The notes below the pieces were generated by a model. That model did not search any database and had not been told where the DNA came from. It saw only the letters and a program-made list of their open reading frames with translations. From assembly GCA_014529385.2 (NCBI GenBank), contig CM043967.1, forward strand, positions 82,098,278 through 82,160,277: a stretch of 62,000 nucleotides of DNA, read 5' to 3'. Positions 32,691-44,370 of the stretch are shown piece by piece. Made by a program: the position numbers and the translations under genes. Position 1 is the stretch's first letter; each line of letters begins with the position of its first letter. The DNA is from Adiantum capillus-veneris (taxonomy: Eukaryota > Streptophyta > Polypodiopsida > Polypodiales > Pteridaceae).

Positions 32691-33099
32691 TAAGCATATC
32701 AGGAAGTTTAATAAACCCATATATACAATTCAGTTGATGCAAATTGTTCAATATCTTTGAACAACTTCAATATCTTTGAGCAGCTTCAACATCTTTGAGC
32801 CCCTCTAAATGCTTCTTGATGTGACTTTTATCCTGTAAACAACATCAACTCAAAAAACATATCGAGATGTGAAGGTTAGAAATAATCGCTCCACATTGTT
32901 CTTAGAGACGGTTCGCGATGCCTCTCTAGAGACAACAGATAAAAAAACGTAATGTCGATGCAACCATATGTACACACATATAAACAATGTTGACAAAAAA
33001 TAAACATGATGGGGTCACGTATGATGATATCATGTACCTCACCATGAAAATAGAGACGCTTTCCAAAAAAATATCAAAAATTGTGGAACGGTTATGGTC

Positions 33100-33440
33100 A
33101 TCATGGCTTCACGTTCCATGGCATCATGGTTCTTTCCATGGCATTAGTGACGCTTTTAACAAACTGCGGAAATTTTTTTCTCATCATGGCTTCCCGTACC
33201 ATGGCATTAGAGACGCTCTAAAAGACTTTGAAATGAGAATACTAATCATGGATTTAGGTACCATGGCATCAGAGACGCTTTAAACAAATAAAAACATTCA
33301 AATAGCAATAATCATCATGGCTTTATGTACCTTGGAATCACGATATTCACCATGGTATTAGAGACGCTCAGAAAAAACTTTGAGACAGAAATCATCATGG
33401 CTTTACGTACCATGGCATCAGAGACGCTAGTTTTGTGCAA
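33100..33440. repeat. Minisatellite of element E
   Basis: Diverged units containing ATCATGGCTTTACGTACCATG and GGCATCAGAGACGCT, repeated about six times with variable spacers. It occupies the place of the 43-bp array in S. Confidence 0.75.
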
Positions 33441-33698
33441 AATCTGCAAAACGTCAAGAGAATGATTAGTCAGTAGATAATGGCTTGGTAAATCTTGTCA
33501 TATCTTGAACCATGGATGAAGACGCATCATGTAATTTCATCCTGCATCAGTAAAATAATCACTACAATTACTTATGAAAATCAATGTATTTTTGAAATTG
33601 TTTTATGGTGGTCTGCAGGGGGTGGTCTACAAGGGGTGACAAGCCCGACACACCATGCCTACGAAGTGATCATAAAAATAAAGACGTGTAGTAGTTAG
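33441..33698. other. Element E spacer
   Basis: AT-rich sequence. GTGGTCTGCAGGGGGTGGTC near 33608 is an imperfect direct repeat. No gene seen. Confidence 0.4.
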
Positions 33699-34160
33699 TT
33701 GTGGCAAGCATGGATGAATACCAACATGAAGCAACATGCTTCCGTGCTCTTAAACCTTATCGTCCTCTCACGCCATGTAATAGACCTTGCCACAACATCA
33801 ATACCCAAGGAAGATTCTTTGCAGAATTTGAGCTATGTAGACGAAAGAGTAGCCTTTTATGTCACTGGGCAATCAACTCAAAGCAAATATTAATTGTGTA
33901 TTTGCATGCTGTTGACCCCCGATGGTCAGCGCTAATTGGTGATTGGATGAAGCCGATATTTATATCAAGAGCAAGTTGGTCATTGTTTGGTAACTGGAGG
34001 GAGCAGGATGGTCACTGTTTGTCAGCAGGGCACTACTTGGTAGCGCTATAAACACATGAGGGGAGACTTTTCACGAGATTCATGCCCTCATCTGCTGCCA
34101 TGCTCAGGCCATCGTCCATCGTGATATTGAGCCCGCCAACTTCAGATGCAGCCACCTCAT
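33699..34160 (+). pseudogene. Captured protein-kinase gene piece
   Basis: On the plus strand, 34060-34160 reads GETFHEIHALICCHAQ followed by AIVHRDIEPANFRCSHLM, ending exactly at a GTAAGT splice donor (34161). HRDIEPAN fits the kinase catalytic loop (HRD-x-K-P-x-N, with the usual Lys replaced by Glu), and the preceding helix ending in HAQ fits subdomain VIa. Upstream, 33701-33770 (MASMDEYQHEATCFRALKPY) and, after a frame change, RHVIDLATTSIPKEDSLQ could be the N-lobe helix and following strand, but that is weak. Stops and frame changes separate the parts. No glycine loop, DFG or APE motif is visible. Antisense to element E. Confidence 0.5.
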
Positions 34161-34599
34161 GTAAGTATTGCAAGTACCTACAATAGTCGGCATGGGGCAG
34201 CCACCAGAGAAGAACTATAACTATCGGCCTCACAGGGACGCTGACACCGGTCTGCAGTCCCGTCCTAGATCATCGCCACTCAAACAGGTCCTGGCTTGCA
34301 TAACTTTGACTAGGCCTGCAGAACTATAACTGTCTTCACATGTTGACTCTCACCATCGGCCTCGCTGCTGTTGATCTATTGCAAGACCTGCATGCAACGT
34401 GCTGACTACATGTTTCTCAAAAGCACCCACCAGTCCAGACACGCTCACAAACATATAGCGTGAGAGAGTTGGTCTCTGCAATAATGCAATTGCAATAGTA
34501 TATTAAGCGCACACACCAGCGTATGCTAAATCTGGCGAAAAAACGCAACATACACTTTCTCGTCACTCTAAAAACAACATTATATTTCCTTAAAAAAGC
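34161..34599. other. Element E cargo downstream of kinase piece
   Basis: GC-richer sequence that may be intron and exon debris of the same captured gene (for example GCCACTCAAACAGGTCCTGG near 34275), but nothing is recognisable. From about 34480 it returns to AT-rich element sequence. Confidence 0.35.
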
Positions 34600-34627
34600 A
34601 TGTGTGTATTCTACATACTTTGGGGTA
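34600..34627 (+). repeat. S-type LTR scrap
   Basis: CATGTGTGTATTCTACATAC followed by TTTGGGGT matches the middle of S LTRs in plus orientation (42420-42447). It joins element E to copia B. Confidence 0.7.
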
Positions 34628-34639
34628 ATCATTTTAATG

Positions 34640-37540
34640 CGTACTTCATACCTGACATAATGATAATGGGCAGCAATGTGCTTTGACTTATTTTGTTGAA
34701 CATAGTCTTTTGCAAGACTAATAGCACTTTGGTTGTCACACCAGAAGGGTGTGCTAGAAAGAGGAGAGTGACCAATATCAACCAACATTTGTCGAAGCCA
34801 AATCAACTCAGGAGCTGCAAGTGATGCCGCAACATATTCTGACTCAGTCGTAGAAACTGCAACACAACGTTGTTTCTTGCTGGTCCAAGAAACAAGACAA
34901 CCATTTATAAAGAAGCAATTTCCACTAGTAGATCGCATAGATAAATGTGAGATTGCCCAGTCTGCATCTCTGTAACCCAAAAGAGAAAAAGATTGCATAG
35001 AATCCGATGTGAGTTGTGGTCGATAGACTAAACCAAAATCTGTATTGCCTTTCAAGTATTTCAATACACGCTTTGTAGCAGACCAATGCTTAAGAGAAGG
35101 ACATGTAAGATGTTGTCCAAGATAATTAGCAGCAAACAGAATATCAGGACGAGTGTTCATGCCAACAAACTGAAGACATCCAATCAACTTAGCATAAGGT
35201 TGATTTGTGACAAGTTGACCGTCATTGTCAGAAGTATTCTTCGTAGAGCTCGCAAGACAAGGTGTGTTGGCTGAATGTGCAGATTCCATACCAAATTTTT
35301 GAATAGTATCTGCAATAAACTTTGAATGTCGAAGGAATAAAATACCTTTTGTACGGTTTCGTTGGATTTGAATGCCAAGACCAGAGTGAATATCTCCAAG
35401 ATCCACCATATCGAATGCATAAGACAATAACTTTTTTACTTGCTGAAGAAATCCCAAATCATTGGAAACAAGGACGGTATCATCCACATAAAGAGCAAGA
35501 ATCACAAAACTGCTATCTTGGCATTTTATGAGGTCTCATGAGCAAGAGATGAATCCTTTAGAGGTGAGAAAAAGATCAAATTTTGTATACCAGGCTCGCG
35601 AAGCTTGTTTGAGACCATATAGTGCCTTATGGAGTTGAGCAACAAGGTCTTCTTTACCTGGAATAACAAATCCTTCTGGTTGTTCCATATAAATTTCCTC
35701 TTCCAAGTCACCATTAAGAAAAGCAGTTCGCACATCCATTTGATGAGCTTCTAAATCAAATTGAACAGCAAATGCCAATAAAACTAGAACACTTGTAATG
35801 CGAACAACTGGTGAAAAAGTCTCTTGATAATCAACACCAGCTACTTGGGAGTAACCTTTTGCAACTAAACGCGCCTTGAACTTGTCAAAAGATCCATATG
35901 CTTTTACCTTTGTCTTATACACCCACTTAAATTTAATAGTTGTACGACCAGGACGTAATTCAGTTAATATCCATGTACCTTTAGAGATAAGAGAATCGTA
36001 CCCTGCTTCCATAGCCTCTTGCCATTGATCCTTTTGTGGTGAAGAGATAGCTTCATCATAAGTAACGAGATCTTTAGAAGTACAAAAAGAATTATCAGCA
36101 ATATCATCATCATAAACATGACATGAGCCATGTTCAAAATCAATAGGCAGATCAGCAAAAATATCAATATCATCATTGACAACATTTGAAATGGATGGTT
36201 GTGAAGAGGAAAGTTGCTCTATAGGAAGAGTTTCATCTTCTGAAAGAAATGGAAAAGCCTGAAGCAATGATTTAGTATCATCAGAATCATCCATGGACCA
36301 TGAGCCTCCCATAAGCTGTTCGTTAAAAGTAGCATCACGATTCACAATTACTTTCTTTGAGGAAGGGTCATAGAATTTGTAGCCTTTGGAAGTGTCAGAA
36401 TATCCAATAAAAATAACTTTAAGACACGGAGCATCAAGCTTTGTTCGTGTTTCTTTCGGAACATGAATATAAGCAATACATCCAAAGGTTCGAAAATGAG
36501 ATACAGAAGGAATGTCACCTGTCCATGCTGTGATGGGTATCCTTCCAGAGGGTGCAGTAGTAGGAAGATGATTCTGAATAAATGCTGCTGCGAAAGTAGC
36601 TTCAGCCCAAAAAACACGAGATAAGCCAGAATGAATCAGCATACATCTTAGAGCATTGAGAATAGTGCGATTCTTTCGTTCAGCAACACCATTCTGTTGA
36701 GGCGAATATGGAATAGTGTGTTCATGATGAATTCCATTGTCAGCACAGTAACTCACAAACTCTCGAGAAACATATTCACCTCCATTGTCACTACGAAGCT
36801 TCTTAAGGCGACGACCAGTTTGATGTTCCGCAGCCTTGTGGAATTGTTTGAAAACAGATAAGGCTTCAGATTTTTGTCTAAGTAGAAATACAGTCGTATA
36901 CCTTCATAAATCATCATTGAAAGTAATGAAGTAGCGATATTGTGATCTCGAAGGAGGTAGAGGTCCACATATATCAGTATGAACAAGATCCAATATGTCA
37001 TGAGAATAAATTGTATTTGAAAGAGGGAAGGGTTTACGATTGTATTTCCCAAGAGCACAAAATTCACAAATTTCCATATGGGGATGGGCTTTAAGATCCA
37101 TGCCATGAACAAGATCACGACGTTGAAGATCAAAGTGTTTTGAGAAATCAGCATGAACAAAACGGTGATGCCATACTTTGCAATCATGATCACCTGGAGC
37201 AGTGACAATATTTGCTACAGCATCGTTAAGAGAGAGTTTAAACAAATTACCGTTTCAAGGAGCAGTGGCTATAGTTTGTCCATCTTTCTCAATTCGGCAT
37301 TTGGTATGATCAAATCCAACAAATCGACCAATATCAACAAGTCTAGCAACTGAAAGAAGATTACGTTGAAGATCTGGTACATGTAATACTCCTCGCAAAA
37401 TTCGAGTGAAAGAAGATAAGGTACCAAGATATAAGTCTCAATACCATTTACTTGACAAGTAGTATCATCAGCAACATAAACAACACGTTGAACTGACAGT
37501 GGATGATAGTTATGGAGCCACTTAGACTGATATGCCATAT
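34640..37540 (-). pseudogene. Copia B pol: protease remnant, integrase, reverse transcriptase, RNase H
   Basis: In order from 37540: NYHPLSVQRVVY, pre-integrase zinc finger (CKVWHHRF ... CEFCALGK, near 37190-37040), integrase core with D (HTDICGPLP), D (RSDNGGEYVS, near 36770) and E (NGVAERKNRT, near 36685), reverse transcriptase (WVYKTKVKAYGSFDKFKARL, QMDVRTAFLNGDLEEEIYM, catalytic YVDD near 35485) and RNase H (YRDADWAISHLSMRSTSG, STTESEYVAAS, CDNQSAISLAKD). Breaks: frameshift near 37440, stop near 37257, stop/frameshift near 36900, TGA at 35536-35538 just before YVDD with a small deletion. All three integrase residues and the YVDD are kept. Confidence 0.9.
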
Positions 37541-38546
37541 TTCCTATAGCACCAGAATCGACAATAAAAAGTGATCCATCACGTACATGAAGTATTCTGT
37601 CTGGATCAACTGAACATAGGACGCAGCTTGTTTCTGGTACAATGTTGTTTCATTGTTCAGTAGCATATGCTCTATTCCGATCTGTGTCGAATCGACTCTT
37701 ATAGCACATATGAGCGGGATGATCAAATCGTCCACAATATTCACAAGAAGAAGAAGAAGAGTCTCTAGATAAACGTGGTTGTTTTGTGGTAATATTGTGT
37801 TCTTCATCACACTGACGTGCCCAACAATCATCTTCAGTATGGCCATTTCTGTTGCAATAAGAACATTGCTTATTAGGAAATTTGAAACGAGAGAAAATAT
37901 TACCGCGACGGCCACCTCCGCGGTTTCCTCGTTGAAATGGACGCCTTCGAGCATAAAAAGCATGTTCCATCTGTTGTGACTCAGTGTCCTCTTCTGAAAT
38001 CATAGTTGTATCGTGACCAGCATTCCGACGTTCTTGACGTTGAGAGTATTCACGTAAAGACATGCAAGCTTGGTTGAAATCAAGACCATCTTTATTAGAG
38101 AGAATAGTAACAATGTTATCATAAGAAGAGTCCTTCACCGTATCAAGGAGAAGTGTAATCAGTTGCTTTTGTGAAACAGGATCACTGGCAGCAGTAAGGT
38201 ACTTCCATACGTAGTGGGAAGTAGGCAGTTCATACATATCAAGCAAAAGGGAATCAATAAGAGCAGAAAGAATATACCGACGAGCTGCTTTATCATGTCG
38301 TTACCAATCCGTATAGGCAACATTCCAATCTTCAAATATAGGTACTTCAGTTATAAGCACGTTATCATTATCCGTATCAACAGGCTGAGGCGGACAAACA
38401 CGATTTCCAAGAACAACATCGGAGAGTAAATCGCCTTCAAGAATTAACATCATCTTTGCTTTCCAGCCTAGAAATCCTTGACCTTAGAAAGGAGGAATAG
38501 AACGCTGGCCAGAAGGAAAGCCGTTGACGAGAATATTCATAGCCAT
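37541..38546 (-). pseudogene. Copia B gag with internal deletion
   Basis: ATG at 38546 (MAMNILVNGFPSGQR). The core between WKYL and the DPV motif lacks about 48 codons present in copia A (deletion near 38190). The zinc knuckles CSYCNRNGHTEDDC and CEYCGRFDHPAHMC are intact (37840-37700). Stops lie near 38485 and 38300. Position 37904 shows the unoccupied gypsy 1 target site. Confidence 0.85.
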
Positions 38547-38576
38547 ATCTTGTTGCGAGAAGACGTATAAGATAAG

Positions 38577-39298
38577 ATTTCTTTGCTAATTGAAAATGAT
38601 TTTGCAGAAACTACCCGTGTGAAAGACGGGAATCGATCTGGTCTACAACTTTGCAGAAGAAAGTTTTTTCATATTCAACACCAATTTTAAGTTATTGTTC
38701 GCAGACTGCGTACATACCTGAAAAGCAACTTCCGCTTTTTGTTTTTGATTTCTGTGCTAATTGAAAACGATTTTGCAGAAACTATCCGCTATAGAGACCG
38801 GAATCAATGTGTTCTACAACTTTGCAGAAGACAAATTTTCAAAATTCTACACGAATCTTGAGTTATCGTTCGCGGACTGCATACATACCTGAAAAGAAAC
38901 TTTCGCTTTTTGTTTTTGATTTCTCTGCTAATTGAAAACGATTTTGCAAAAACTACCCTTCACACAGACCGGAATCGATGTGGTCTACATGTTTGCAGAA
39001 GGAAGTTTTTCCAAATTCTGCACCGATTTCGAGTTATCATTCGCGGACTGCGTACATACCTGAAAAGTAACTTTCGCTTTTTGTTTTTGATTTCTCTACT
39101 AATTGAAAACGATTTTGCAGAAACCACATCTGTGAGGGACTGGAATCGAGTTGGTCTATAACTTTGCAGAAGCAAGTTTTTTTAAATCTATAACGATTTT
39201 GAGTTATCGTTCGCGGACTGCGTACATACCCAAAAAGCAACTTCCGCTTTCTGTTTTTGAGTTTTCTCCTGATTGAAAATGATTTTTCATAAACTACC
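38577..39298 (+). repeat. 171-bp satellite array, plus orientation
   Basis: Four units reading CTAATTGAAAACGATTTTGC ... CGGACTGCGTACATACC, the reverse orientation of S copies 1-3. It joins copia B leader at 38576 and S copy 5 at 39299 without an LTR. Confidence 0.88.
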
Positions 39299-40267
39299 CG
39301 CGACGCCACTCTTTTGACGACATATATACGCACGAAAACATATGGTACATAGAGTATGAACATAAAAGTACAAGATGTGTGATTACGTGATATGTGTATA
39401 TACTACATAAAACAACATTTATCAACGTAGTGATCAATGAATATTATCAAAGTATTAACAAAACATCATCATTGTATCAATAAAAATAAATAAATCATCA
39501 TGGTATCAACGAAAAGCATCATGATATCATCGAAAATAATCATTGTATCAACGAAACAACATCATGGTATCATCGAGAATAACCATGGTATCAACGAAAG
39601 AGCATCATGGTATCACCGAGAATAACCATGGTATCAATGAAACAACATCATGGTATCAACAAAAATCACCATGGAATTAACGAAATATCATCATGGAATC
39701 ACCGAGAATAACCATGGTATCAACGAAACATCATCATGGCATCACCGAGAATAACCATGGTATCAATGAAATATGATCATGGTATCAACAAAAATCACCA
39801 TGACCAAAGTATTAACAAAACATCATCATGGTACCATCAAAATCATCATGGTATCAACGAGAAATTATCAATAAAACGACATAAACTATACATCTAAAAG
39901 AATAATTATATGAACGAATATATCATATAACAAAAGATCATGTACCAACAGTACCTCGATAGAATTTGGACGATCATCAACTGCTCGACTGAATCCGAAC
40001 GATATGTAACTGGCTTCTGCAGCAAAGTTACGTCAGTAACAAATATATGATTGATGAAAAAAAGAAAATTGAGAAGTTTTCAATTATGAGAAAAATCAAA
40101 AGCAAAAAGTAAAATTTTTCTTTTCAAACATATTCGCAATCCAAGACGATAACCCAAAATCGATGCAGAATTTAGAGAAACTTTCTTCTGCAAAGTTATA
40201 AACCACATCGATTACGATGGCTTAAGCAAATAGTTTCTCATCGATTTCGATGCCTGCAGCGGCTAGT
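39299..40267 (-). mobile_element. Family S copy 5 (fragment)
   Basis: Starts at CGCGACGCCACTCTTTTGACG and runs through the 43-bp array (39495-39860) and unique segment to GCAGCGGCTAGTTTG, where it turns into the inverted copy 6. Confidence 0.85.
39495..39860. repeat. 43-bp minisatellite, S copy 5
   Basis: Same unit as in the other S copies. Confidence 0.9.
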
Positions 40268-41114
40268 TTGAGTCTCCTAATTGAAAACAATTTTGTAGAA
40301 ACTACCCTCGTGAGCGATCGGAATCGATGTGGTATACAACTTTGCAGAAGGAAGTTTTTTCAAATTCTTCACCGATTTTGAGTTGTCCTTCGCGGACTGC
40401 GTACATGCCTGAAAAGCAACTTCCGCTTTTTGTTTTTTATTTTTCTGCTAATTGAAAACGTTTTTGCAGAAACTACCTAGGTGAGAGATCGGAATCGATG
40501 TGGTCTACAACTTTGCAGAAGGAAGTTTTTTCAAATTCTGCACCGATTTTGAGTTATCGTTCGTGGACTGCGTACATGTCCGAAAAGCAAGTTTCGTTTT
40601 ATGTTTTTGAGTTTTCTGCTATAATTGGAAACGATTTTGCAGAATCTACCCGTGCAAGGGACCGGAATCGATGTGGTCTACAACTTTTTACAAGAAACTA
40701 GCCGCTGCAGGCATCGGAACCGATGAGAAACTATTTGCTTAAGCCATCGTAATCGATGTGGTCTATAACTTTGCAGAAGAAAGTTTCTCTAAATTCTGCA
40801 CCGATTTTGGGTTATCGTCTTGGACTGCGAATATGTTTGAAGAGCAAAATTTTACTTTTTGATTTTGATTTTTTTCATAATTGAAAACTTCTCGATTATA
40901 TTTTTTCTTCATCAATCATATATTTGTTACTGACGTAACTTTGCTGCAGAAGCGAGTTAGATATCGTTCCGATTCACTCCTCGAGCAGTTGATGATCGTC
41001 CAAATTCTATCGAGCTACTGTTGGTACATGATCTTTTGCTATATGATATACTCGTTCATTGATTCTCGTATAATTATTCTTTTAGAGATATAGTTTCATC
41101 GTTTTATTGATAAT

Positions 41115-41600
41115 TTCTCGTTGATACCATAGTGATTTTGATGGTACCATGATGATGTTTTGTTAGTACTTTGGTCATGCTGATTTTTGTTGATACCATG
41201 GTTATTCTCGGTGATGCCATGATGATGTTTCATTGATACCATGGTTATTCTCGGTGATTCCATGATGATATTTCGTTAATTCCATGGTGATTTTTGTTGA
41301 TACCATGATGCTGTTTCGTTGATACCATTGTTATTCTCGGTGATACCATGATGTTGTTAATTCGTTGATACCATGGTTATTCTCGGTGATACCATGATGC
41401 TGTTTCGTTGATACCATATTTATTCTCGGTGATACCATGATGTTGTTTCGTTGATACCATGGTTATTCTCGGTGATGCCATGATGCTGTTTCGGTGATAC
41501 AATGATTATTTTCGGTGATATCATGATGCTTTTCGTTGATACCATGATGATTTATTAATTTTTATTGATACAATGATTATGTTCTGTTAATACTTTGATG
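41115..41600. repeat. 43-bp minisatellite, S copy 6
   Basis: Inverse orientation of the other arrays (TTGATACCATGGTTATTCTC / GGTGATACCATGATG). Confidence 0.9.
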
Positions 41601-42338
41601 ATATTCATTGATCACTACGTTGATAAATGTTGTTTTATGTAGTATATACACATATCATTTGCATCATGTAATCACGCATCTTGTACTTTTACGTTCATAC
41701 TCTATGTACCATATGTTTTTGTGCGTATATACGTCGTCAAAAGAGTGGCGTCGCGAACCATCTCTTATGGCATTGTGAACGTAAATTATTTCACTAACGA
41801 TGCTAATAATTTTCATGACTATGTTTTTTGTTTGAGTCTATGATCTATGTAGGATTCATCAAAGAATGGATTTTATAAAGACAAACTTGGTGACAATAAA
41901 AGATTTATGAAGCTATGTTCGGTGATGTCATATTGATGACAATATGAAGATATGTTCGGTGATTTCATATTGATGACAATATGAAGATATGTTTGGTGAT
42001 ACGATAGTGATGACAAGCTACATAGCAGATTCATGGAGACACTTCTGATTACTAGCTAATCGATAGCCTTTACACCTCTTTATTGGACCTTTGTATTCAT
42101 TATTGTATTTGATAGGATAGGAGTAATTTAACTCCTCATAAAACATTCATTGTAAAAGGAGTGATGTAGCTCCTCATAAAATATTCATTGTAAAAGGAGT
42201 GAAGTAGCTCCTCATGAACATTTGTATATTTAATGATTTTTATAATATAACGGTGGGTGTATATAGAGCTGTGGGTTTTTCCCTTGATCCCCCAAGGGTT
42301 TTTTCATCCACAGTTAGGGACCCTTATTTGAGCGGGGG

Positions 42339-42480
42339 TGTTGAGGTTATATGTGAAGCTACTCAATATATGGCTTCTCTATATATGGCACCCAGGTCCC
42401 CTCTATATATACATCATCTCATGTGTGTGTTCTACACACTTTGGGGTTCTGTTTTTGTGCTCTCTATTTCTCTCTCAACA
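42339..42480 (+). repeat. Family S LTR, copy 6, followed by primer-site remnant
   Basis: 142 bp, TGTTGAGG...CTCTCAACA. TATA-like CTCTATATATACATC lies at about 42411-42425. It is preceded by a polypurine tract, and directly followed by TGGTATCAGA (42481-42490), a 10-base remnant of the tRNA-Met primer site, so it once also headed a further element. Confidence 0.9.
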
Positions 42481-42490
42481 TGGTATCAGA

Positions 42491-43886
42491 ATTTCATTTT
42501 GAGGAGCTACATCACTCCATAATATACAATGTGCGCTCTCAAGCGTCTTTGGAAGTATAATAACCCTATATATACAATTGCATTGATGCAATTTCTTCAA
42601 TATCTTTGAGCCCATGTACGTGCTGATTGATATGGCTTTTATCCTGTGAACAACACTAACTCAAGAAACATATCAAAACATGAAGGTTAGAAATAATCAT
42701 ATCAGATTGTCCCTAGAGACGGTTCGCGACGCCACTCTAGAGACGACAGAGAAACAAATAATGATAACACATATACATATAACAAGAATGTAGTACATCT
42801 GTGCAGATAAACACAAGCGAACACAAAAATGATATGAAACGATGTTGTTGTATAATCACAGCTGCCAAGTCCCTAATGATGACGAGGGTGCAATAAGAAA
42901 ATAAAAACAACAGCACGAGTGATGACGATGGTGCAACAAGATGATAACAACAATAGCACCAATCAAGAGGACGATAACAGGCTTTAAAGTACACATAAAA
43001 TTTGTCACATTTCTCATCCTTGATGCCCATAATATTTGCACTTGAAATATGACGAAATAAACATAATACCAATGGTAAGTACGAGGCACCAAGCTCTCTG
43101 ACGAAATAAAACATAATACCAATGGTAAGTACGAGGCACCGAGCTCTCAAGTACACAAACATAACACCAATGGTGAGTACGAGGCACCGAGCTCTCAAGT
43201 ACACATACAAGGTCTCTGTCACATCCATCATCTATCACATCATCGAGGAAAGTATTAGTAAAATCATGATGTAAAATAATCGATTGACCAAATATAAGTG
43301 ACATAACTCTACCACTGATGAGCCAGCAACCATATGATCAAGATTTGAAACAAATAGCTCTATCTATCCAGGAGTCCGCTCACGAGTGCTGAATATGGGA
43401 CGCTATCTTTGGACTATTATGACGTTATCTCTGGACTATTATGATGCTATCTTTGGATTGTAATGAAGACAGTGCTCGACATAGTTTCCTTCAACTAAAG
43501 TAATACTGCCAGCCTTTCTAAGTCTCACGCTAGAAGCAGTGACAATGATCTCTAAATATCCATTTACTACTTATGAGTAAAGCTATACATAAATACAACA
43601 TGTTGGTGATGTAATCAAAGACAAAAAAGTAACTCATGCTATACCAAAAAATTTGGCAATGCTACATACAACCAAACTCTTAAATAACATTATATTTTCT
43701 TGAAGTAGCATAAAACAACAAGGTAAAAATACCAATGTTTTATGATGTGTTGTCGATTGGGGCCGGCAGATGTAGGCGACGTCGCGAGGCATCGTAGCTG
43801 ACATCACTATGACGTCTCTGTTTTGTGCCTAGACAGAGCCCGAAGCCTTCTACCAATCGCCTCCCTACACACATGCGACTCGGGGA
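42491..43886 (-). mobile_element. Element E': S-related sequence, left part
   Basis: Starts with a scrap of the S hairpin unit (GAGGAGCTACATCACTCC, 42501), then a diverged 3' module parallel to element E (CCCTATATATACAATTGC; GGTTCGCGACGCCACTCTAG near 42721). At 43050-43200 are three tandem copies of an about 55-bp unit (CCAATGGTAAGTACGAGGCA), and at about 43390-43460 three copies of a 27-bp unit (GACGCTATCTTTGGACTATT). The stretch 43670-43715 matches the tail of element E. No gene is seen up to 43740. Confidence 0.6.
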
Positions 43887-44150
43887 TTATAAGCTCAAGG
43901 CTATGCATAGTGCACGTGAGATCTCATTAATGATAGAGTAGCTTGCGTAGAGATGACCGCCATGTCCTATTGCAGACCAACCATCTCTTGCCTTCTTGCG
44001 ACCATGAGGCGCGCTGTAGTGTTTTACAAAGGCCTGAGAGATAGCAACTCTATTGACGAGCACGCAGTTGCCATGGCCGTCGACGTTAGGTAAAGTCTTG
44101 CCGTCAAGACTACACCCAGCCACTAAACAGACCCTGGACACCACAATCTG
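43887..44150 (-). pseudogene. Unrecognised coding fragment in E'
   Basis: Open for about 87 codons from an AG acceptor-like site near 44150 (ACCAACACAG, then IVVSRVCLVAGCSLDGKTLP) through VDGHGNCVLVNRVAISQAFV, KHYSAPHGRKKARDGWSAIG, HGGHLYASYSIINEISRA, to a stop at about 43887. Composition and the absence of repeats look like a real exon in a repeat-rich setting. It has no ATG of its own; the first Met codon given by translation tools is a GTG. I do not recognise the family. Sense orientation relative to E'. Confidence 0.4.
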
Positions 44151-44370
44151 TGTTGGTAAGAATGACGCTAAACAGACCCTGTCCTTTGCCAGCTAAACAA
44201 ATCAGTGTAGCACGAGTCTCTCTTACTATAGCGCAGGTGGCTCAGCTAAACTTGTTTGAAGGCCAAAAACGTATGCGTCTCAATCAAGGTCTGCAATCGA
44301 GATGTGTACGAAGTCGAGATGTGTGAGGTAGCTGCGTCCTATGTTCAGTTGCTCTAGACAGAATACTTCA
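44151..44370. other. E' remainder
   Basis: Contains two copies of CTAAACAGACCCTG (44125 and 44170) and CGAGATGTGT (about 44299 and 44314). No gene seen. Confidence 0.35.

Larger units (their letters stand above)
32691..34599 (-). mobile_element. Element E: S-related sequence with kinase-like cargo
   Basis: Left to right: a diverged 3' module (32691-32950) with ACTCAAAAAACATATCGAG and GGTTCGCGATGCCTCTC, matching the S box by position; a minisatellite (about 33100-33440); AT-rich spacer; a kinase-like gene piece (33699-34160); further genic-looking sequence to about 34420; and a tail (CTAAAAACAACATTATATTTCC, about 34567) also found in E' at about 43680. No LTR pair remains, only a 28-bp LTR scrap at 34600-34627. 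Confidence 0.6.
34628..38576 (-). mobile_element. Copia B: near-complete coding part of a Ty1/copia element
   Basis: Minus-strand copia without LTRs, spanning the gag start (38546) to the RNase H end (about 34640). Same family as A and C. The right end stops in the leader at 38576, against satellite sequence; the left end stops just after RNase H. Coding is broken by a gag deletion, several frameshifts and at least two stops. Confidence 0.88.
40268..42480 (+). mobile_element. Family S copy 6, plus orientation, with 3' LTR
   Basis: Reads in element order: two to three satellite units (40268-40700), unique segment (40700-41110), 43-bp array (41115-41600), conserved box (41745-41770), 3' module with hairpin units (42110-42220), polypurine tract TTTGAGCGGGGG (42327-42338), and 3' LTR (42339-42480). 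The 5' LTR is missing because the element joins copy 5 head to head. Confidence 0.87.
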
